A stretch of DNA of 64,000 nt from Suttonella sp. R2A3 (GCF_021513215.1 NZ_CP090975.1:1757001-1821000); one strand, 5' to 3'. Positions 36,715 through 46,267 are shown, numbered from the stretch's first letter. Made by a program: numbers and translations. Notes: generated by a model from the letters alone, not told the origin.

Positions 36715-37464
36715 ATGCCAACCGCACAAGCACGTACTGAAATAGTTTTAGGCACCGAAGCGCTCGAGCGGCTGCGTGAGTCAACGGTGATGGTCGCAGG
36801 GCTTGGTGGCGTTGGTGGTTACTGTGCTGAAGCGTTAGCAAGAGGTGGTATCGGTAAAATGATCCTGCTTGATCATGATGTGATCTCCCCGTCGAACCTG
36901 AACCGTCAATTGTTAGCGCTCAATAGCACCCTCGGGATGCGCAAAACCGAAGTGATGACAGCGCGGCTGCGCGATATTAACCCGGAGATTAAGCTGGTTG
37001 TTTTACAGGAATTTTTGCGCGCTGATGGCTCTGACCGGTTACTCGAGCCTTTAGGGCAGATAGATTTTCTCGCGGATTGTATTGATTCAATCGCGTGTAA
37101 AGCGGCATTGGTTGATGCGGCGCAACGCCGAGAGATTTCGGTGATATCTGCAATGGGTGCAGGCAATCGTGTCGATGTGCGGCAAGCGAAAATCAAAACG
37201 CTCAATCAAACCAGCGGATGTCCGCTCGCGCGTGAGTTGCGTAAATCATTAAAATTATTAGGTGCGAATTTGCGCTATCCTGTAGTGTTTTCTGACGAGC
37301 CCCGTCGCCAACCGTTACCACACCAACCGATTGCTGGTGCAGAACCGGGGCGTGCGCGTGCGGTCAACGGCACGGTCTCTTACATGCCCGGCCTGTTTGG
37401 CTTGATGATGGCTGGGCATATTTTGCATGCACTTGCGGAACCAGATAATCATGAGCAAAGTTAA
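36715..37464 (+). CDS. tcdA: tRNA threonylcarbamoyladenosine dehydratase TcdA (ThiF/E1-like)
   Basis: TcdA activates the t6A carboxyl with ATP to form cyclic t6A in tRNA. The 249 residues begin with the Rossmann motif [21 protein letters not shown] near residue 24, then the [16 protein letters not shown]-binding block near 54 and [12 protein letters not shown] near 120. Length and order fit TcdA rather than ThiF or MoeB, which carry CxxC zinc sites absent here. The 3' end overlaps rluE by 14 bases. Confidence 0.87.
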   Translation: MPTAQARTEIVLGTEALERLRESTVMVAGLGGVGGYCAEALARGGIGKMILLDHDVISPSNLNRQLLALNSTLGMRKTEVMTARLRDINPEIKLVVLQEFLRADGSDRLLEPLGQIDFLADCIDSIACKAALVDAAQRREISVISAMGAGNRVDVRQAKIKTLNQTSGCPLARELRKSLKLLGANLRYPVVFSDEPRRQPLPHQPIAGAEPGRARAVNGTVSYMPGLFGLMMAGHILHALAEPDNHEQS

Positions 37465-38026
37465 GCTGCTCAGGCCTAAGTCTGGTAAAAAGCTGTTGGT
37501 GGTCAACAAACCTTATGGGGTGCTCTGTCAGTTTTCTGATGGGCAAGGACGTGCGACATTAAAGGATTATGTCGATGTGCCAGGTGTCTATCCGGCTGGG
37601 CGGCTTGATCGCGATAGTGAAGGCCTGGTTGTTCTCACCGATGATGGTGGGCTGCAGGCGCGTATCGCCGATCCACAATTTAAATTGGCAAAAACGTATT
37701 GGGTGCAGGTTGAGCGTGAACCCGATGAGGCAGCGCTCGATCAGTTGAGAAAAGGCGTATTGCTCAAAGATGGCATGACCTTGCCGGCGCAAGTACGTTT
37801 GATTGCCGAACCGACATTATGGCCGCGTGATCCGCCGGTACGCTTTCGTAAAGATATCCCGACGGCGTGGTTGGCGATTACCATTCGTGAGGGGCGCAAC
37901 CGACAAGTGCGACGGATGACGGCCGCAGTAGGCTATCCAACTTTACGATTAGTGCGCATTCAAGTTGGCAGTACCCACTTGGGTGCATTATCATTAGGGA
38001 CGTATAAATATATCGATGGGGTTTAG
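37451..38026 (+). CDS. rluE: 23S rRNA pseudouridine synthase, RluE type
   Basis: Converts a uridine of 23S rRNA to pseudouridine (U2457 for E. coli RluE). The 191 residues from ATG 37451 have [12 protein letters not shown] near 18, the catalytic [17 protein letters not shown] block with the conserved Asp near 54, and the [10 protein letters not shown] block near 145. There is no S4 domain, as in RluE. It overlaps the tcdA end by 14 bases and ends two bases before the trpD start. Confidence 0.92.
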   Translation: MSKVKLLRPKSGKKLLVVNKPYGVLCQFSDGQGRATLKDYVDVPGVYPAGRLDRDSEGLVVLTDDGGLQARIADPQFKLAKTYWVQVEREPDEAALDQLRKGVLLKDGMTLPAQVRLIAEPTLWPRDPPVRFRKDIPTAWLAITIREGRNRQVRRMTAAVGYPTLRLVRIQVGSTHLGALSLGTYKYIDGV

Positions 38027-38027
38027 C

Positions 38028-39053
38028 ATGAAAGATGCGCTGGCTTTGCTTGTTGAACGAAAAGATGTGCCGCCAGAGATGATGCAGGCAGCAGTCTCAC
38101 AGATGATGACGGGTGAAGCTGATCCGGCAGCGGTAGGCGCATTTCTGATTGCATTGACGGCAAAAGGCGAAACCGTTGCTGAAGTGAGTGCTGCTGCTAA
38201 AGTCATGCGCGAATTGGCGAAAACCATCGATATAGATGGTTCGGAAATACTGGTTGATCCGGTTGGTACGGGTGGTGATGGTGCCAATCTATTTAATGTC
38301 TCAACGGCGAGTGCGATTATTGCTGCAGCTGGTGGAGTGAAAATTGCCAAGCATGGCAATATCGCTGCGAGTAGCGCTTCAGGAAGTGCAGATGTGTTGC
38401 GCGAAGCCGGCGTTGTTTTGGATATTGCCCCTGAAGATGTGGCGGCGTGCGTGCGCGAAACCGGTTTTGGTTTTATGTTTGCTCAAGCTTATCATCAGGC
38501 GATGCGCCATGTTGTGCCGGTGCGGCGTGCGCTTGGTGTACGGACAGTGTTTAATGTTTTAGGGCCGCTGTCTAATCCGGCCGGGGTGAAACACCAGGTA
38601 TTGGGCGTTTTTTCGAAAGCGTGGCTGCGTCCGATGGCAGAAGTCAGCCGTGCACTAGGGGCAAAACGCGTGTTGGTGGTGCATTCACATAATGGCCTCG
38701 ATGAATTCAGCGTGACCCACCGTAACGATGTTGCCGAATTATGCGCCGATGGTTCGATTAAAGAATATGAAGTTTCACCACTCGCGCTCAATATGGCGCA
38801 CGACCATCACCGTGAGATTGAGGTGGGGAGTGCTCAAGAATCTTTAGCACTGATTAATGCGATTTTTGCTGGTGGTGGACCCAAAGTGGGGCGTGATATG
38901 CTCGCACTCAATGCTGCGGCGATTTTTTATGTGGCGGGTAAAGTTGTCGATTTGGCAGAAGGTGTGGCATTGGCCTATAGCGTTCTTGACCAAGGGCTGG
39001 CGGCACAAAAATTAGCGGAGATTGTTTCGTTTACTGCACACAAAGGAGTGTGA
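38028..39053 (+). CDS. trpD: Anthranilate phosphoribosyltransferase
   Basis: Joins anthranilate to PRPP, the second committed step of tryptophan synthesis. The 341 residues from ATG 38028 have the PRPP motif DPVGTGGDG near 78, the KHGN(I)AASS block near 107 and NVLGPLSNPAG near 180. GGGG at 38018-38021 is a suitable ribosome site; ATG 38016 is in frame but overlaps rluE. It is a stand-alone enzyme with no trpG domain. Confidence 0.95.
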   Translation: MKDALALLVERKDVPPEMMQAAVSQMMTGEADPAAVGAFLIALTAKGETVAEVSAAAKVMRELAKTIDIDGSEILVDPVGTGGDGANLFNVSTASAIIAAAGGVKIAKHGNIAASSASGSADVLREAGVVLDIAPEDVAACVRETGFGFMFAQAYHQAMRHVVPVRRALGVRTVFNVLGPLSNPAGVKHQVLGVFSKAWLRPMAEVSRALGAKRVLVVHSHNGLDEFSVTHRNDVAELCADGSIKEYEVSPLALNMAHDHHREIEVGSAQESLALINAIFAGGGPKVGRDMLALNAAAIFYVAGKVVDLAEGVALAYSVLDQGLAAQKLAEIVSFTAHKGV

Positions 39054-39056
39054 GCT

Positions 39057-39860
39057 ATGACGAGTATTTTACAGGAAATTGTTGCGGTAAAACGCGAAGA
39101 AGTGGCGGCACGTAAAAGCGTGCGTAGTCAGTCGTATTTGTGTGAGATGATCGGTGCGTTTAAAGAATTGCCACGTGGCTTTATGAACGTCCTACGCCAG
39201 CAAATAACACAAACCGAATGTGCGGTGATTGCTGAAGTCAAAAAAGCCTCGCCGAGTCGCGGGGTGATCGCTAAATATTTCGAACCACTTGAAATCGCCA
39301 CAGGCTATGTTCAAAATGGCGCCTGTTGTTTGTCAGTGCTCACTGATGAGCGGTTTTTCCAAGGCAATGATGACTACTTACGGCGCATCCATGAAGCGGT
39401 GCAGGTGCCTATTTTGCGCAAAGATTTTATGATTGATGAATACCAGATCATCGAGTCACGCGCGCTTGAGGCAGATTGTGTGTTGTTAATCGCAAGTATT
39501 TTAGACGACGCGCAGCTCCATGATTACACCCGGATTGCGCATGATTTAGGGATGGATGTGCTGGTAGAGGTTCATAATCGGGAAGAATTTGATCGTGCGC
39601 TTGCTCTGCCCATTGATTGTATTGGCGTAAATAACCGTAATTTGCACGATTTTAGCGTTGATTTAAACACCTCGATTGAGCTGGCTGCGCACTTGCCTGA
39701 GCATCTATTTATGATTAGCGAGAGCGGTATTAGCACCAATCAAGATATTATTCGCCTGAAAAACGCCGGGATTTATGCCTACCTTGTTGGTAGTGCATTG
39801 ATGGAGCACGACCATCCTGGCACAGAATTAAACCATTTATTAACCGGAGCGGCCCCATGA
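39057..39860 (+). CDS. trpC: Indole-3-glycerol phosphate synthase
   Basis: Closes the indole ring of tryptophan. The 267-residue monofunctional enzyme has the catalytic blocks IAEVKKASPSRG near residue 59, LRKDFMIDEYQI near 121, GVNNRNL near 191 and ISESGI near 222. It is three bases after trpD. There is no fused TrpF domain, and no trpE, trpG, trpF or trpA is visible in the window. Confidence 0.96.
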   Translation: MTSILQEIVAVKREEVAARKSVRSQSYLCEMIGAFKELPRGFMNVLRQQITQTECAVIAEVKKASPSRGVIAKYFEPLEIATGYVQNGACCLSVLTDERFFQGNDDYLRRIHEAVQVPILRKDFMIDEYQIIESRALEADCVLLIASILDDAQLHDYTRIAHDLGMDVLVEVHNREEFDRALALPIDCIGVNNRNLHDFSVDLNTSIELAAHLPEHLFMISESGISTNQDIIRLKNAGIYAYLVGSALMEHDHPGTELNHLLTGAAP

Positions 39861-40489
39861 ATTCATCGGTACACATTATCGATCACCCATTAGTACAACA
39901 CAAACTGACTACCTTACGTCGTAAAGAGACCACCACCATGGAATTTCGTGCGGTAGCGAGTGAAATCGGCTTATTGCTTGGCTATGAAGCCTCGCGCGAT
40001 TTTCCGCTCAAAGATTGCACAATTGATACGCCATTAGAGAAAATGACCAGTAAAGATTTACATGGGCGCAAAACCTGTATTATCAGTATTTTGCGCGCAG
40101 GTAATGGTTTGCTCGATGGGGTGCTTAAATTATTGCCAGCCGCGAAAGTGGGCTATGTGGGGATGGAACGCGATGAAGAAACCCATCGTCCCCGCGCTTA
40201 TTATTGCAAGCTGCCCAAAGCGATGGGTGAGCGTATTACCTTAGTGGTTGATCCCATGTTAGCCACGGGATTTTCGGCGATTGAGAGTATTTCGCAAGTT
40301 AAATCCTTAGGTGCAAAAGACATTCGCTTTATTTGTCTGTTGGCCGCGCCAGAAGGGATTGATGCGCTGGTAAAAGCGCATCCGGATGTGCCGATTTATA
40401 CTGCGGCTGTCGACCGGGAACTGGATAATCATGCGTATATTCGCCCAGGATTGGGGGATGCGGGAGATCGATTGTATGGGACGCTATAA
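39857..40489 (+). CDS. upp: Uracil phosphoribosyltransferase
   Basis: Salvages uracil to UMP with PRPP. The 210 residues (208 in E. coli) include ILRAGNGLLDG near 75, YYCKLP near 114, the PRPP loop VVDPMLATGFSA near 130 and the uracil-binding YIRPGLGDAGDRLYGT end. The loop has Phe where E. coli has the second Gly of ATGGS; other Upp proteins vary there too. Its start overlaps trpC by ATGA, so pyrimidine salvage is tied to tryptophan genes here. It overlaps the next gene by 14 bases. Confidence 0.96.
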   Translation: MNSSVHIIDHPLVQHKLTTLRRKETTTMEFRAVASEIGLLLGYEASRDFPLKDCTIDTPLEKMTSKDLHGRKTCIISILRAGNGLLDGVLKLLPAAKVGYVGMERDEETHRPRAYYCKLPKAMGERITLVVDPMLATGFSAIESISQVKSLGAKDIRFICLLAAPEGIDALVKAHPDVPIYTAAVDRELDNHAYIRPGLGDAGDRLYGTL

Positions 40490-41171
40490 ACTACTAACAG
40501 CTTTGTTGTGTTGTTTGAGTAGTGCCGGGTTTGCGCTCGGGAACTACAGTGCAATGTATGATGTGTCGGTGCGCGGCGTTGGTGCGGGCCAAATGCGCCA
40601 CGACGTCATCTTGACCGATAATACCTACCGTATTGATACGGTGGCTAAGCCCTCATTGGCGGCTAAAATGCTGGGTTTTGGGGTGATTAGGGAATCGGTT
40701 AAAGGGTTGCTAAATAATGGGAAAATACAGCCCCAGCGCTACCAACGCAGTATGGAAGGTGATGCCGAATACCGGTTGGTGTATGATTTTCGTCCCAACC
40801 GCCATGAAATCGCTGCGCAAATTGGTAACGAAGAAACCATTTTGAAATACGACGAGGGCAGTCATCCGCTAGATACCCTCTCACTGGTCATTCAAAGCCT
40901 GCTTGATGATGAAAACAATCAGTTGGCTGCAAAGTATGTTTTGGTTAGCGAAGATAAAGTTCGTAGCTATAGTGTTGAAGAAATGCCACATGAGAAATGG
41001 GAAGATCCTTCTGGTGCGGTGATTGATGTGCGGGTGTTTCGCCAAGTCAGCGGTAACCGACAAACCCAGATTTATTTTGCGGATAACCCATTGCGTTTGG
41101 TTAAACTCACGCAAATCAAGGACGATAAACCGCGTTTTCATCTTAAATTGATTGATTATCGCGCACTCTAA
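40476..41171 (+). CDS. Exported DUF3108 protein
   Basis: A 231-residue protein with a signal peptide (GRYKLLTALLCCLSSAGFA, about 2-21) and a beta-rich body of the DUF3108 family: NYSAMYDVSVRGVGAG near 23, YRIDTVAKPSLAAKMLG near 50 and a C-terminal LRLVKLTQIK strand. Function is unknown; members are periplasmic and form a lipoprotein-like barrel. ATG 40476 is preceded by GGGAGA at 40462-40467 and lies inside the upp end. It shares one base with the next start (TAATG). Confidence 0.8.
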   Translation: MGRYKLLTALLCCLSSAGFALGNYSAMYDVSVRGVGAGQMRHDVILTDNTYRIDTVAKPSLAAKMLGFGVIRESVKGLLNNGKIQPQRYQRSMEGDAEYRLVYDFRPNRHEIAAQIGNEETILKYDEGSHPLDTLSLVIQSLLDDENNQLAAKYVLVSEDKVRSYSVEEMPHEKWEDPSGAVIDVRVFRQVSGNRQTQIYFADNPLRLVKLTQIKDDKPRFHLKLIDYRAL

Positions 41172-42085
41172 TGAAAGTTTTATTGGTGAGTGTTGACCTG
41201 GTTCCGCGCTACTTCGGCGTTTTCTTAGCATCATTTCGAAGCTTAGTCGGAACGTGTGATCATATCGAGCTTAATAGCGATGCGGTGAAGGATGAGCAAC
41301 GCCGCATCAGGATTTTGCGTCGCGAACCCACCTACGACCATGTGATCTTTTTTAGCTCAAGTCACGAACAAGCGCATATTTGGCTCGAACAATTTAGCGA
41401 TATTGAGCATTTTGTCCTGTTGAGTATGCAGTATGAACCTGAGGTGGTGCTTGAAGAAACTCAGCGCTTTTTTCAGCAATATCCTTGGGCGCGCTGGATT
41501 GGTTGCGATAAAGACTCTTTTCGTTATTACACCTCGCTAGGTATTGATGCCTATCGCGTGCGTCCGGTGGTGTTCCAAGAACGCCAACCGATAAAAACCA
41601 ACACGCAAGGTGCGGTGTGCCACGCGCTAGGGCGTATGCCGGGTAAGCATAAAGCACGTTTGTTTGCGCAAAGTAACCACTTTGTTTATCAATCCTGCCA
41701 TGAAGAAGCTCAGCTACGTCGTTATATCCGTAATGAAGTCAACTACGGCGATATTCTATTGATTTACGCTGAAGCCATGCTGCGCGAACACCTGCTTATT
41801 GAAGCGTTGGTGAAGGGTAGTGTGGTGGTTGTGCCGAAAAGTTTTATTCACACATCGAATGAGCGTTGGATATTTCGCTCAGGCTGTTTGGTGGCTGATA
41901 ATCTTGAGGAGGTGCAAACCTTGATGCGTGAAGGCAGTGATCCTGATGTGATGGCGCTACTGGTCGAGAAATCCATGCGTTATGTGGAAAAAAACTACGC
42001 ACCGAATGTCCTTGCCGAAGAGCTCGCAAGACTCTTGCATTTTAAGGGGCGGGTTAAAGATGATTTTATGGTGCGGCGTAAGTGA
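41171..42085 (+). CDS. Putative glycosyltransferase-like protein, GT-B fold fragment
   Basis: A 304-residue soluble protein I cannot assign to a family. The opening KVLLVSVDLVPRYFG and a C-terminal half with GDILLIYAEAMLREHLLIEALVKGSVVVVP followed by a glutamate-rich helix look like the nucleotide-sugar domain of GT-B glycosyltransferases. The N-terminal half has HVIFFSSSHEQAHIW. There are no membrane segments. It sits between a DUF3108 protein and a membrane GT-C-like protein with overlapping codons, which suggests a shared surface-glycan role. That is inference. Confidence 0.6.
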   Translation: MKVLLVSVDLVPRYFGVFLASFRSLVGTCDHIELNSDAVKDEQRRIRILRREPTYDHVIFFSSSHEQAHIWLEQFSDIEHFVLLSMQYEPEVVLEETQRFFQQYPWARWIGCDKDSFRYYTSLGIDAYRVRPVVFQERQPIKTNTQGAVCHALGRMPGKHKARLFAQSNHFVYQSCHEEAQLRRYIRNEVNYGDILLIYAEAMLREHLLIEALVKGSVVVVPKSFIHTSNERWIFRSGCLVADNLEEVQTLMREGSDPDVMALLVEKSMRYVEKNYAPNVLAEELARLLHFKGRVKDDFMVRRK

Positions 42086-43521
42086 GCCAGTTTTTGCATC
42101 AGTGGGGTCAGCAAATCCTTGCTTGGCGACCCTTAGAGAATTCGAAATCCCTGCAAATCATTGTTGCGTCGCTGGCATTTATCACCGGCTTGCTAGTGTG
42201 GTTCAGTCATGGGCAGACCTTTGAATTACCGGCCTTGCAACAACTCTACCGTGCATTACCACAAAGCTGGTCGCCGAATGTCAAAACGTGGTTGGGGTTT
42301 TTATTTGCCAATAGCTTATCAACCCTCTCATTATGGCTATTTACTCGGGTTGCGCTACAAATTGGCTTAGGGATTACAACCACATTTTTTCTCTTTTTGC
42401 TGCTCAATTTTAACCCGGAATTTAAGAGCGTCCGCTTAGATATCAGCATGATGCAGATCGTGATTGTGCTGTGGACGCTAAGCATTTATTGGTTCTTACG
42501 CTACTATCAGCACCACCTTTATCGCGCCTTTTTATTGTGGGCGGCGTGTTTATGGATCGCGGCATTGATTGAGCCTTGGACCTGGCTTTGGGTCTTGGGT
42601 TTACCACTGTGTTTTCTGTTTTGGCCAGGTACGGGTCGTTGGTGGCAACGTGGGATTGAGCGCGGTAAATTTTTGATTGTGTATTATCTGCTCGCAGCGC
42701 TATTGATTATGCTCGTCCCGCTGATTCATCAGCAAGTGTTCCTGCAATTTCAAGAAATGACACAACGTATTGAGCGCGCGATGTCGGATATATCGCTGTT
42801 TATCAGCGGCGATCGTGGCTTTGATTTGGCTGGCTATGACGCATTTGTGATTGCTTTAGTGTTGGTGGTGATTAATGCGCTAAAAAACGCCGGTTTTTTG
42901 ATTTTGTTGGTGGTGTGGTTTGCGATGCGCCACCGCTATAGTGCAGTGCTTCCTGGTCGCGTCTGGCTATTTTTTGCTTATAACCTTGGGTTTGCTGCAC
43001 TGGTTGGCGCGTTGTCACTGCTTTATCTTGGGCATTTACACAACGATTTGCTCTACACACCGATTACCATGCTCATCTTGTGGATGAGCGCGTCAGCAGT
43101 TTTTCATCTCTACCAACGCTGGCGCGCACAACGTATCGCGCCACAACACCGACTACTCACTGTGTGGTTGTTGGTTGCTTATGCGATCGCGAGTATTATC
43201 CAGTTTGGTCCCTCGCAGGATTATTTACGTGATGCTGGGTTATGGGCAGCGGATAATGCTCCAGGGAAGATTTGGAGCAATCATTATGCGTCGCTGTTTT
43301 ATGTCGGTGAGTCGCCAATTGCCGGGCAAAGTGCGCAGTATGTGCGAATCAATCAAGACCGTTTACCAGCAGATTTTGCCCATGGTGATGTATTGCTCTA
43401 TCAAGTTGGCCGTAAACAACAACCAGCAGCGATTATTGACCGCCTTAGCACCCAAACGGTTTTTCGTAACCAACGTGGTGATACCGTCTACGTACTAACG
43501 CTCTCTGATCGCGCACCGTAA
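42082..43521 (+). CDS. Polytopic membrane protein, GT-C glycosyltransferase-like
   Basis: A 479-residue protein with about ten to twelve hydrophobic segments and a short C-terminal soluble domain (about 400-479). The overall shape, with a first loop containing a NFNPEFKSVRLDISMMQ block near residue 112, is like ArnT/PMT-type enzymes that transfer sugars from polyprenyl carriers, but I do not see a clear catalytic acidic pair. The start is GTG 42082, overlapping the previous stop (GTGA). Function is unknown. Confidence 0.6.
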   Translation: MSQFLHQWGQQILAWRPLENSKSLQIIVASLAFITGLLVWFSHGQTFELPALQQLYRALPQSWSPNVKTWLGFLFANSLSTLSLWLFTRVALQIGLGITTTFFLFLLLNFNPEFKSVRLDISMMQIVIVLWTLSIYWFLRYYQHHLYRAFLLWAACLWIAALIEPWTWLWVLGLPLCFLFWPGTGRWWQRGIERGKFLIVYYLLAALLIMLVPLIHQQVFLQFQEMTQRIERAMSDISLFISGDRGFDLAGYDAFVIALVLVVINALKNAGFLILLVVWFAMRHRYSAVLPGRVWLFFAYNLGFAALVGALSLLYLGHLHNDLLYTPITMLILWMSASAVFHLYQRWRAQRIAPQHRLLTVWLLVAYAIASIIQFGPSQDYLRDAGLWAADNAPGKIWSNHYASLFYVGESPIAGQSAQYVRINQDRLPADFAHGDVLLYQVGRKQQPAAIIDRLSTQTVFRNQRGDTVYVLTLSDRAP

Positions 43522-43523
43522 GC

Positions 43524-44483
43524 ATGAGTGATAAGCAGGCAAAACTTAATGCGGTACTCGCGCAGTATCAAAGTGCAGTCACATCAACGATGCGCACACA
43601 AATGCACAACGCTGATCCAACGCAAGACCCACTAGCGGCGCAGTTTATGCCGGATGTTCGCGAACTCAATGTATGTGAAACTGAATTGAGCGACCCAATT
43701 GGTGATGAAGCGCATTCACCACTGAATGGATTGGTGCATCGTTATCCAAACCGGGTGTTATGGACGATGGCGCCAACTTGTGCGGTCTATTGTCGCTTTT
43801 GTTTTCGCAAAGAACATATCGGCCGCAAAGGCCATGCATTAACGCGGGAAGAGCGTGAAGCCACGCTTGCCTATATTGCTGCCGATACGGGGATTGAAGA
43901 AGTCATTTTAAGCGGTGGTGATCCGCTTCACCTGCCGCTTGCGCAATTGCGTAAATTCTTAGAACCGCTCAATACCATCGGCCATATTCGCCGGGTTCGC
44001 ATCCATACACGTATTCCTGTGGTTGATCCGCAGCGTGTGAATACTGATTTACTCGAATTATTGGGATGGTTAACGCCGCGTGTGGTTGTGGTGTTGCATA
44101 TTAATCACATCAATGAATTGAGCGAAGAAGCGGTGCGGGTAATCAACGCTTTACGTGCGGCGGATGTGATGCTGTGCTCACAGACTGTGTTGCTACGTGG
44201 GGTTAATGTCGATCTCGAGAGTTTGGCGGCGTTGTTTAATGGTTTACTCGATGTTGGGGTGATGCCGTATTACTTACACCATCTCGATTTGGCGCGTGGC
44301 ACACAGCATTTTCGTCTGAGCCTTGATGAGGGGTTGACGCTTTATCGTGCGTTACGTGCAACCCTGTCAGGGATTGCGGTGCCGCGTTATATTGTAGAAA
44401 TCCCGGGCGGTGGCGGTAAAGTTCCGGTCACTGATCTCACCGCTAGTCAACGCGCACAACTGAAACTGGCCGGTATTTTCTAA
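43524..44483 (+). CDS. KamA family radical SAM protein (EpmB or lysine 2,3-aminomutase-like)
   Basis: A 319-residue radical SAM enzyme with the cluster motif Cys86-x3-Cys90-x2-Cys93 (CAVYCRFC), then ILSGGDPLHLP near 131, IHTRIPVVDPQRV near 160 and the C-terminal VEIPGGGGKVP block that holds the PLP region in this family. It lacks the C-terminal zinc domain of clostridial aminomutase, like EpmB, which beta-lysylates elongation factor P. Neither efp nor epmA is in the window, so the target is uncertain. It is two bases after the GT-C-like gene. Confidence 0.85.
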   Translation: MSDKQAKLNAVLAQYQSAVTSTMRTQMHNADPTQDPLAAQFMPDVRELNVCETELSDPIGDEAHSPLNGLVHRYPNRVLWTMAPTCAVYCRFCFRKEHIGRKGHALTREEREATLAYIAADTGIEEVILSGGDPLHLPLAQLRKFLEPLNTIGHIRRVRIHTRIPVVDPQRVNTDLLELLGWLTPRVVVVLHINHINELSEEAVRVINALRAADVMLCSQTVLLRGVNVDLESLAALFNGLLDVGVMPYYLHHLDLARGTQHFRLSLDEGLTLYRALRATLSGIAVPRYIVEIPGGGGKVPVTDLTASQRAQLKLAGIF

Positions 44484-44563
44484 CCACCTTATGGCTCAAC
44501 GTAACACCAAATGCTGTCATACCGCTGACACAATCGGTTGTGACAATAAGGTTTTTCTTAAGT

Positions 44564-45559
44564 ATGTTTACGATGGGCAAAACACCTGGCATAAAAAACC
44601 GCAAACCGTCTAAATACGCACCCTTTATGCAGGCGCTAAAGGTGCGCACGCCAAAATATAAATTTGCCGTGGAAATCGGCGGCGATCCTGATGCGCCGTG
44701 TGTGTTGCTGATCATGGGCTTAGGCGCACAAATGCTCGTTTGGCCGAACGATTTTTGTCAGGCGTTGATTGATGCAGGGTTTCAGGTATTGCGTTTTGAT
44801 CATCGCGATAGCGGCAAATCGAGTAAATACAAACACAAAAAAACACTCACCGAGCGTAATCAGCGCCTATCTCGACAGTTGCGCTTAGCCGCAGGATTTA
44901 AACTGGGCTTATCACAACAAGATGTGCCTTACGATTTATACGATATGGCTGAAGATGTGCATCAACTGCTTGCCGTACTCAACATTACGCGTTGCCATGT
45001 GATTGGTATGTCGATGGGCGGTATGATTGGGCAAATTTTAGCGGCTAACTATCCGCAGCAAGTATTGAGTTTGGGGTTACTTTCTAGCAGCAACAATCAA
45101 GCCTGGTCACGCCTGCCTCATTACAAACAGATGCTCTCGATGTTAGCGCGCGCACCGGATAAAAAAGATCATGATGCCGCGATGGCGCATACTTTGGCAA
45201 CGATCGAACGTTTAGCAGGAGCGCATTATGATGCCGAAGAAGCCCAAAGGCGTGTGCAATTATTGCATCAGCGTAAATACTACCCACAAGGCAGCACGCG
45301 ACATATGATGGCGGTGCTCGCAACCGGTTCACTGCGTAAATTGAATACGCATATAAAACAACCCACGCTGGTCGTGCATGGTCGTGAAGACCGTCTAATC
45401 CCACCTTCTCATGGTAAAAACCTTGAGCGCGCGATCCCTCAAGCACGCTTGGTGTTAATCGAAGGGATGGGGCATGATATCCCGCAAGCGCTGGTTGATC
45501 AGCTCGCAGCGTTGTTTACTCAGCATCTACAAGAGGCGCAAGAACTCGATAAGCGTTGA
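44564..45559 (+). CDS. Alpha/beta hydrolase
   Basis: A cytosolic serine hydrolase of about 331 residues. The oxyanion strand LLIMGLGAQ, the FDHRDSGKSS block near 78, the nucleophile elbow GMSMGG with Ser near 148, Asp in VVHGREDRLIPP near 284 and the histidine of EGMGHDIP near 308 complete the triad. The substrate is unknown; the order of blocks resembles esterases such as carboxylesterase or haloperoxidase types. The start is uncertain among GTG 44540, ATG 44564 and ATG 44573. Confidence 0.85.
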   Translation: MFTMGKTPGIKNRKPSKYAPFMQALKVRTPKYKFAVEIGGDPDAPCVLLIMGLGAQMLVWPNDFCQALIDAGFQVLRFDHRDSGKSSKYKHKKTLTERNQRLSRQLRLAAGFKLGLSQQDVPYDLYDMAEDVHQLLAVLNITRCHVIGMSMGGMIGQILAANYPQQVLSLGLLSSSNNQAWSRLPHYKQMLSMLARAPDKKDHDAAMAHTLATIERLAGAHYDAEEAQRRVQLLHQRKYYPQGSTRHMMAVLATGSLRKLNTHIKQPTLVVHGREDRLIPPSHGKNLERAIPQARLVLIEGMGHDIPQALVDQLAALFTQHLQEAQELDKR

Positions 45560-45577
45560 ATCGCTTAATGATGACGC

Positions 45578-46267
45578 TCAATGTGCTATTGCTGCGGTGT
45601 GTTCAAGGTGGTGTTTACGTCCAAGGTAATCATTCATACTGAACGTCTGTTCGCTTTGGCAATGCGGGCATTGTGCGGCATTTGGTCGCGCCTCTTCTTC
45701 GCTGTATTTTTCCGCAGTCGGTGGTGCGTATCGATTCAGGCATTCCACACACAGGCGTTTAGTGAAAAAATCTTCAGGTAAGTCGGTGTGTAGCAGGGTG
45801 ATAAATTGTCGGCATATGTCGCGAATATACGCATCGCTATTTTCTGAAGTGAGGCCGGTATTGACGTAGATTTGATCCTCAGTATGGGGCGACCAAATAT
45901 CAATACACAAAAATGACCATACTGAAAACAGTGGATAGCGATCGCGCAAGGAAACAAAATCTTCAAGCAACGATATGCCGGCTTTCGGCATCAGCTTATT
46001 ATCGAGTATTTGCGTGCACAGATATTCAGCATAATCGAATAACACTTGGCGTTCGCCGGGTTCAGACTTGGCTAAATCATTGAGTGCCTGTTGGAAAAAA
46101 TCCTCAATCTCATCAGCACTTAATTGCTGTATGGTCCATTCATCAGCAAGGCGCTGTAAGGCGAGGCTGTTGTGCTCATATTTTAATTGTTCTTCAGCCC
46201 AGGCGTAATAATCGTGGGCGAATGCGACAGATAAAGCTTTTTTACCCAATAGCTCTATGGTGTTCAT
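45578..46267 (-). CDS. Uncharacterised protein with C-terminal zinc-ribbon-like cysteines
   Basis: I do not recognise this 229-residue protein. Residues 1-165 are mostly helical and acidic. The C-terminal part has two cysteine pairs, CVEC (173, 176) and CPHC (200, 203), spaced like a zinc ribbon, and then a histidine-rich tail (KHHLEH). There is no signal peptide or membrane helix. It is on the minus strand upstream of which lies cueR, 55 bases away, so it could be read from the cueR transcript. Whether it has a metal-related role is inference. Confidence 0.65.
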   Translation of the reverse strand: MNTIELLGKKALSVAFAHDYYAWAEEQLKYEHNSLALQRLADEWTIQQLSADEIEDFFQQALNDLAKSEPGERQVLFDYAEYLCTQILDNKLMPKAGISLLEDFVSLRDRYPLFSVWSFLCIDIWSPHTEDQIYVNTGLTSENSDAYIRDICRQFITLLHTDLPEDFFTKRLCVECLNRYAPPTAEKYSEEEARPNAAQCPHCQSEQTFSMNDYLGRKHHLEHTAAIAH

